A DNA stretch of 23,895 nucleotides from the NCBI GenBank assembly GCA_038259365.1, contig JBBSOW010000045.1, positions 1-23,895 of the forward strand, read 5' to 3'. The translations under genes were made by a program, and so were the position numbers. This DNA is from JBBSOW01 sp038259365 (GTDB lineage Bacteria; Actinomycetota; Actinomycetes; Propionibacteriales; Propionibacteriaceae). The notes under the pieces were generated by a model. The model was not told where the DNA came from. It worked only from the letters and a program-made list of their open reading frames with translations, and made no database searches. Below, in pieces: positions 23,045 to 23,895 of the stretch (position 1 is the first letter of the stretch; every line of letters begins with the position of its first letter).

Positions 23045-23073
23045 GCGCGCGAATAGCTACTACGCGGCGCCGA

Positions 23074-23895
23074 TCACCACTCGATCCCGTCGTTGGAACC
23101 GGCCCCGGATAGCTGTTCGAGTTGGTCCCGGATCTGCCCGATCGGCGGCCGCTGCACCCACGCGCGGGAGCCGGTGCCGCCCTGTTGCCACGCGTGCGGA
23201 CCGCCCAACGGCCGGTACTCCACGCCGGCGGCCTCCAGGCGAGCGAGGTGGGCGACCAGCCTGTCTTGCTCCTCGGGCCACGGGGCTTGGGCCTGGCCGC
23301 GCCAGGCGACATCGGCCAAGACGCTCGCCCGCGGGAAGACCGCGTAATCGAGCTGGCGCGCGTCTTCGATCCGCTCGCTCCAGCATTGAAACTGCATCCC
23401 GATGACGCGCTCGCGCTCTTCGGGCGCCCAGTCCGCCGGGGTCGGCTCGAACGACGCGACGTCCTCGAGCGTGATCGGCCCACCGATGGACAGCGGCTCG
23501 GTGGAATCCGCGGATTGGGAGTAATCGAGGTAGGTAGGGAAGACCGGACAGCGCACCACGTCGTAGCCGGCGGTCGCAATTCGTCGCGCCACCTTGTCAC
23601 CGCGCCAGGCCGTCACAACGCTGCCGGGCGCCAATCCCCCAGTCACGAACGCCTCGTCCCAGACCGCCATCCTGCGGTCCCGCTGGGCCAGGCCCGCGGC
23701 GAGCTGGCGCAGGAAGTGACCGTGCATCGCCTCATCGGGGGCGACGCCCACCGACTTGGCGTACTCGACGACCCGGGGATCCTCGGCCCAGGCGGCCAGG
23801 ATGCACTCGTCGCCGCCGAGGTGGACGTACGGTGTGTCCGGTACCACCGCGGCCAGGACCTCGTCGAGCACGCCCAGCACGAACTCGACCGTGGC
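23074..23895 (-). CDS. Beta-N-acetylhexosaminidase, GH20 (5' end outside window)
   Basis: A glycoside hydrolase releasing terminal N-acetylhexosamine, for example from chitin fragments or glycans. Only the C-terminal 273 residues are inside the window; the frame is open through the right edge (A-T-V-E-F), so the protein is truncated by the window, not by mutation. The family hallmark H-L-G-G-D-E-C contains the catalytic Asp-Glu pair for substrate-assisted cleavage. Further matches are M-H-G-H-F-L-R-Q-L-A, A-V-W-D-E-A-F, V-T-A-W-R-G and G-M-Q-F-Q-C-W-S-E, typical of the barrel strands that close the active site. The signal peptide and N-terminal domain cannot be judged. It converges on the MIOX gene with a 29-base gap. 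Confidence 0.9.
   Translation of the reverse strand, partial: ATVEFVLGVLDEVLAAVVPDTPYVHLGGDECILAAWAEDPRVVEYAKSVGVAPDEAMHGHFLRQLAAGLAQRDRRMAVWDEAFVTGGLAPGSVVTAWRGDKVARRIATAGYDVVRCPVFPTYLDYSQSADSTEPLSIGGPITLEDVASFEPTPADWAPEERERVIGMQFQCWSERIEDARQLDYAVFPRASVLADVAWRGQAQAPWPEEQDRLVAHLARLEAAGVEYRPLGGPHAWQQGGTGSRAWVQRPPIGQIRDQLEQLSGAGSNDGIEW

Overview
The window is high-GC, densely coded actinobacterial DNA. The clues are GTG starts, a 19-bp DtxR/IdeR-type iron box, mostly G/C third codon positions, and actinomycete-style gene families such as the orphan NarL-type regulator, the SGNH hydrolase and the EcsC protein. I cannot fix the family or genus from sequence alone. No tRNA, rRNA, CRISPR array, complete insertion sequence or phage gene was found.

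Positions 1-4370 look like an accessory region, visibly richer in A/T than the rest. On the minus strand is a tightly packed operon: a 41-residue Ser/Thr/Gly-rich peptide with an excellent ribosome binding site (2778-2653), an ABC exporter one base later (2651-894), a stand-alone Ser/Thr protein kinase overlapping it by 4 bases (897-82), and a further gene starting on the kinase stop codon and leaving the window at the left edge. The layout fits production of a modified and exported peptide, and I see no described family that matches it. Next to it is a plus-strand orphan nuclease-like protein with a type I restriction HsdR N-terminal domain (3248-4354). That gene lies between a decayed 3' end of a glycerophosphodiester phosphodiesterase gene (2928-3100) and the intact gene (4373-5152), so the boundary looks like the scar of an insertion or recombination.

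From about 4373 the window is conserved chromosome. It holds a GDPD-family phosphodiesterase, an Fpg/Nei DNA glycosylase, a GlsB/YeaQ-type membrane protein divergent from an orphan LuxR-type response regulator (the gap carries a duplicated CCCCTAAGG motif), an unknown 155-residue protein, a metallo-beta-lactamase-fold hydrolase, leucyl/phenylalanyl-tRNA-protein transferase and an EcsC-family protein. A 545-bp stretch with no clear gene precedes a complete efeUOB iron-uptake operon, whose three genes overlap by one base each. An iron box sits on its predicted -10 element.

Convergent to efeB is an FMN-binding glutamate-synthase-like protein. Upstream of that, on the same strand, are a decayed response-regulator gene with an 11-base homopolymer and an internal deletion, an unusual VOC-SGNH hydrolase fusion, and an APC-family amino-acid permease. 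The right end carries sugar and polyol metabolism: NADP-type 6-phosphogluconate dehydrogenase, a membrane-anchored alpha/beta hydrolase, myo-inositol oxygenase with all six iron ligands, and a truncated GH20 beta-N-acetylhexosaminidase running off the right edge.
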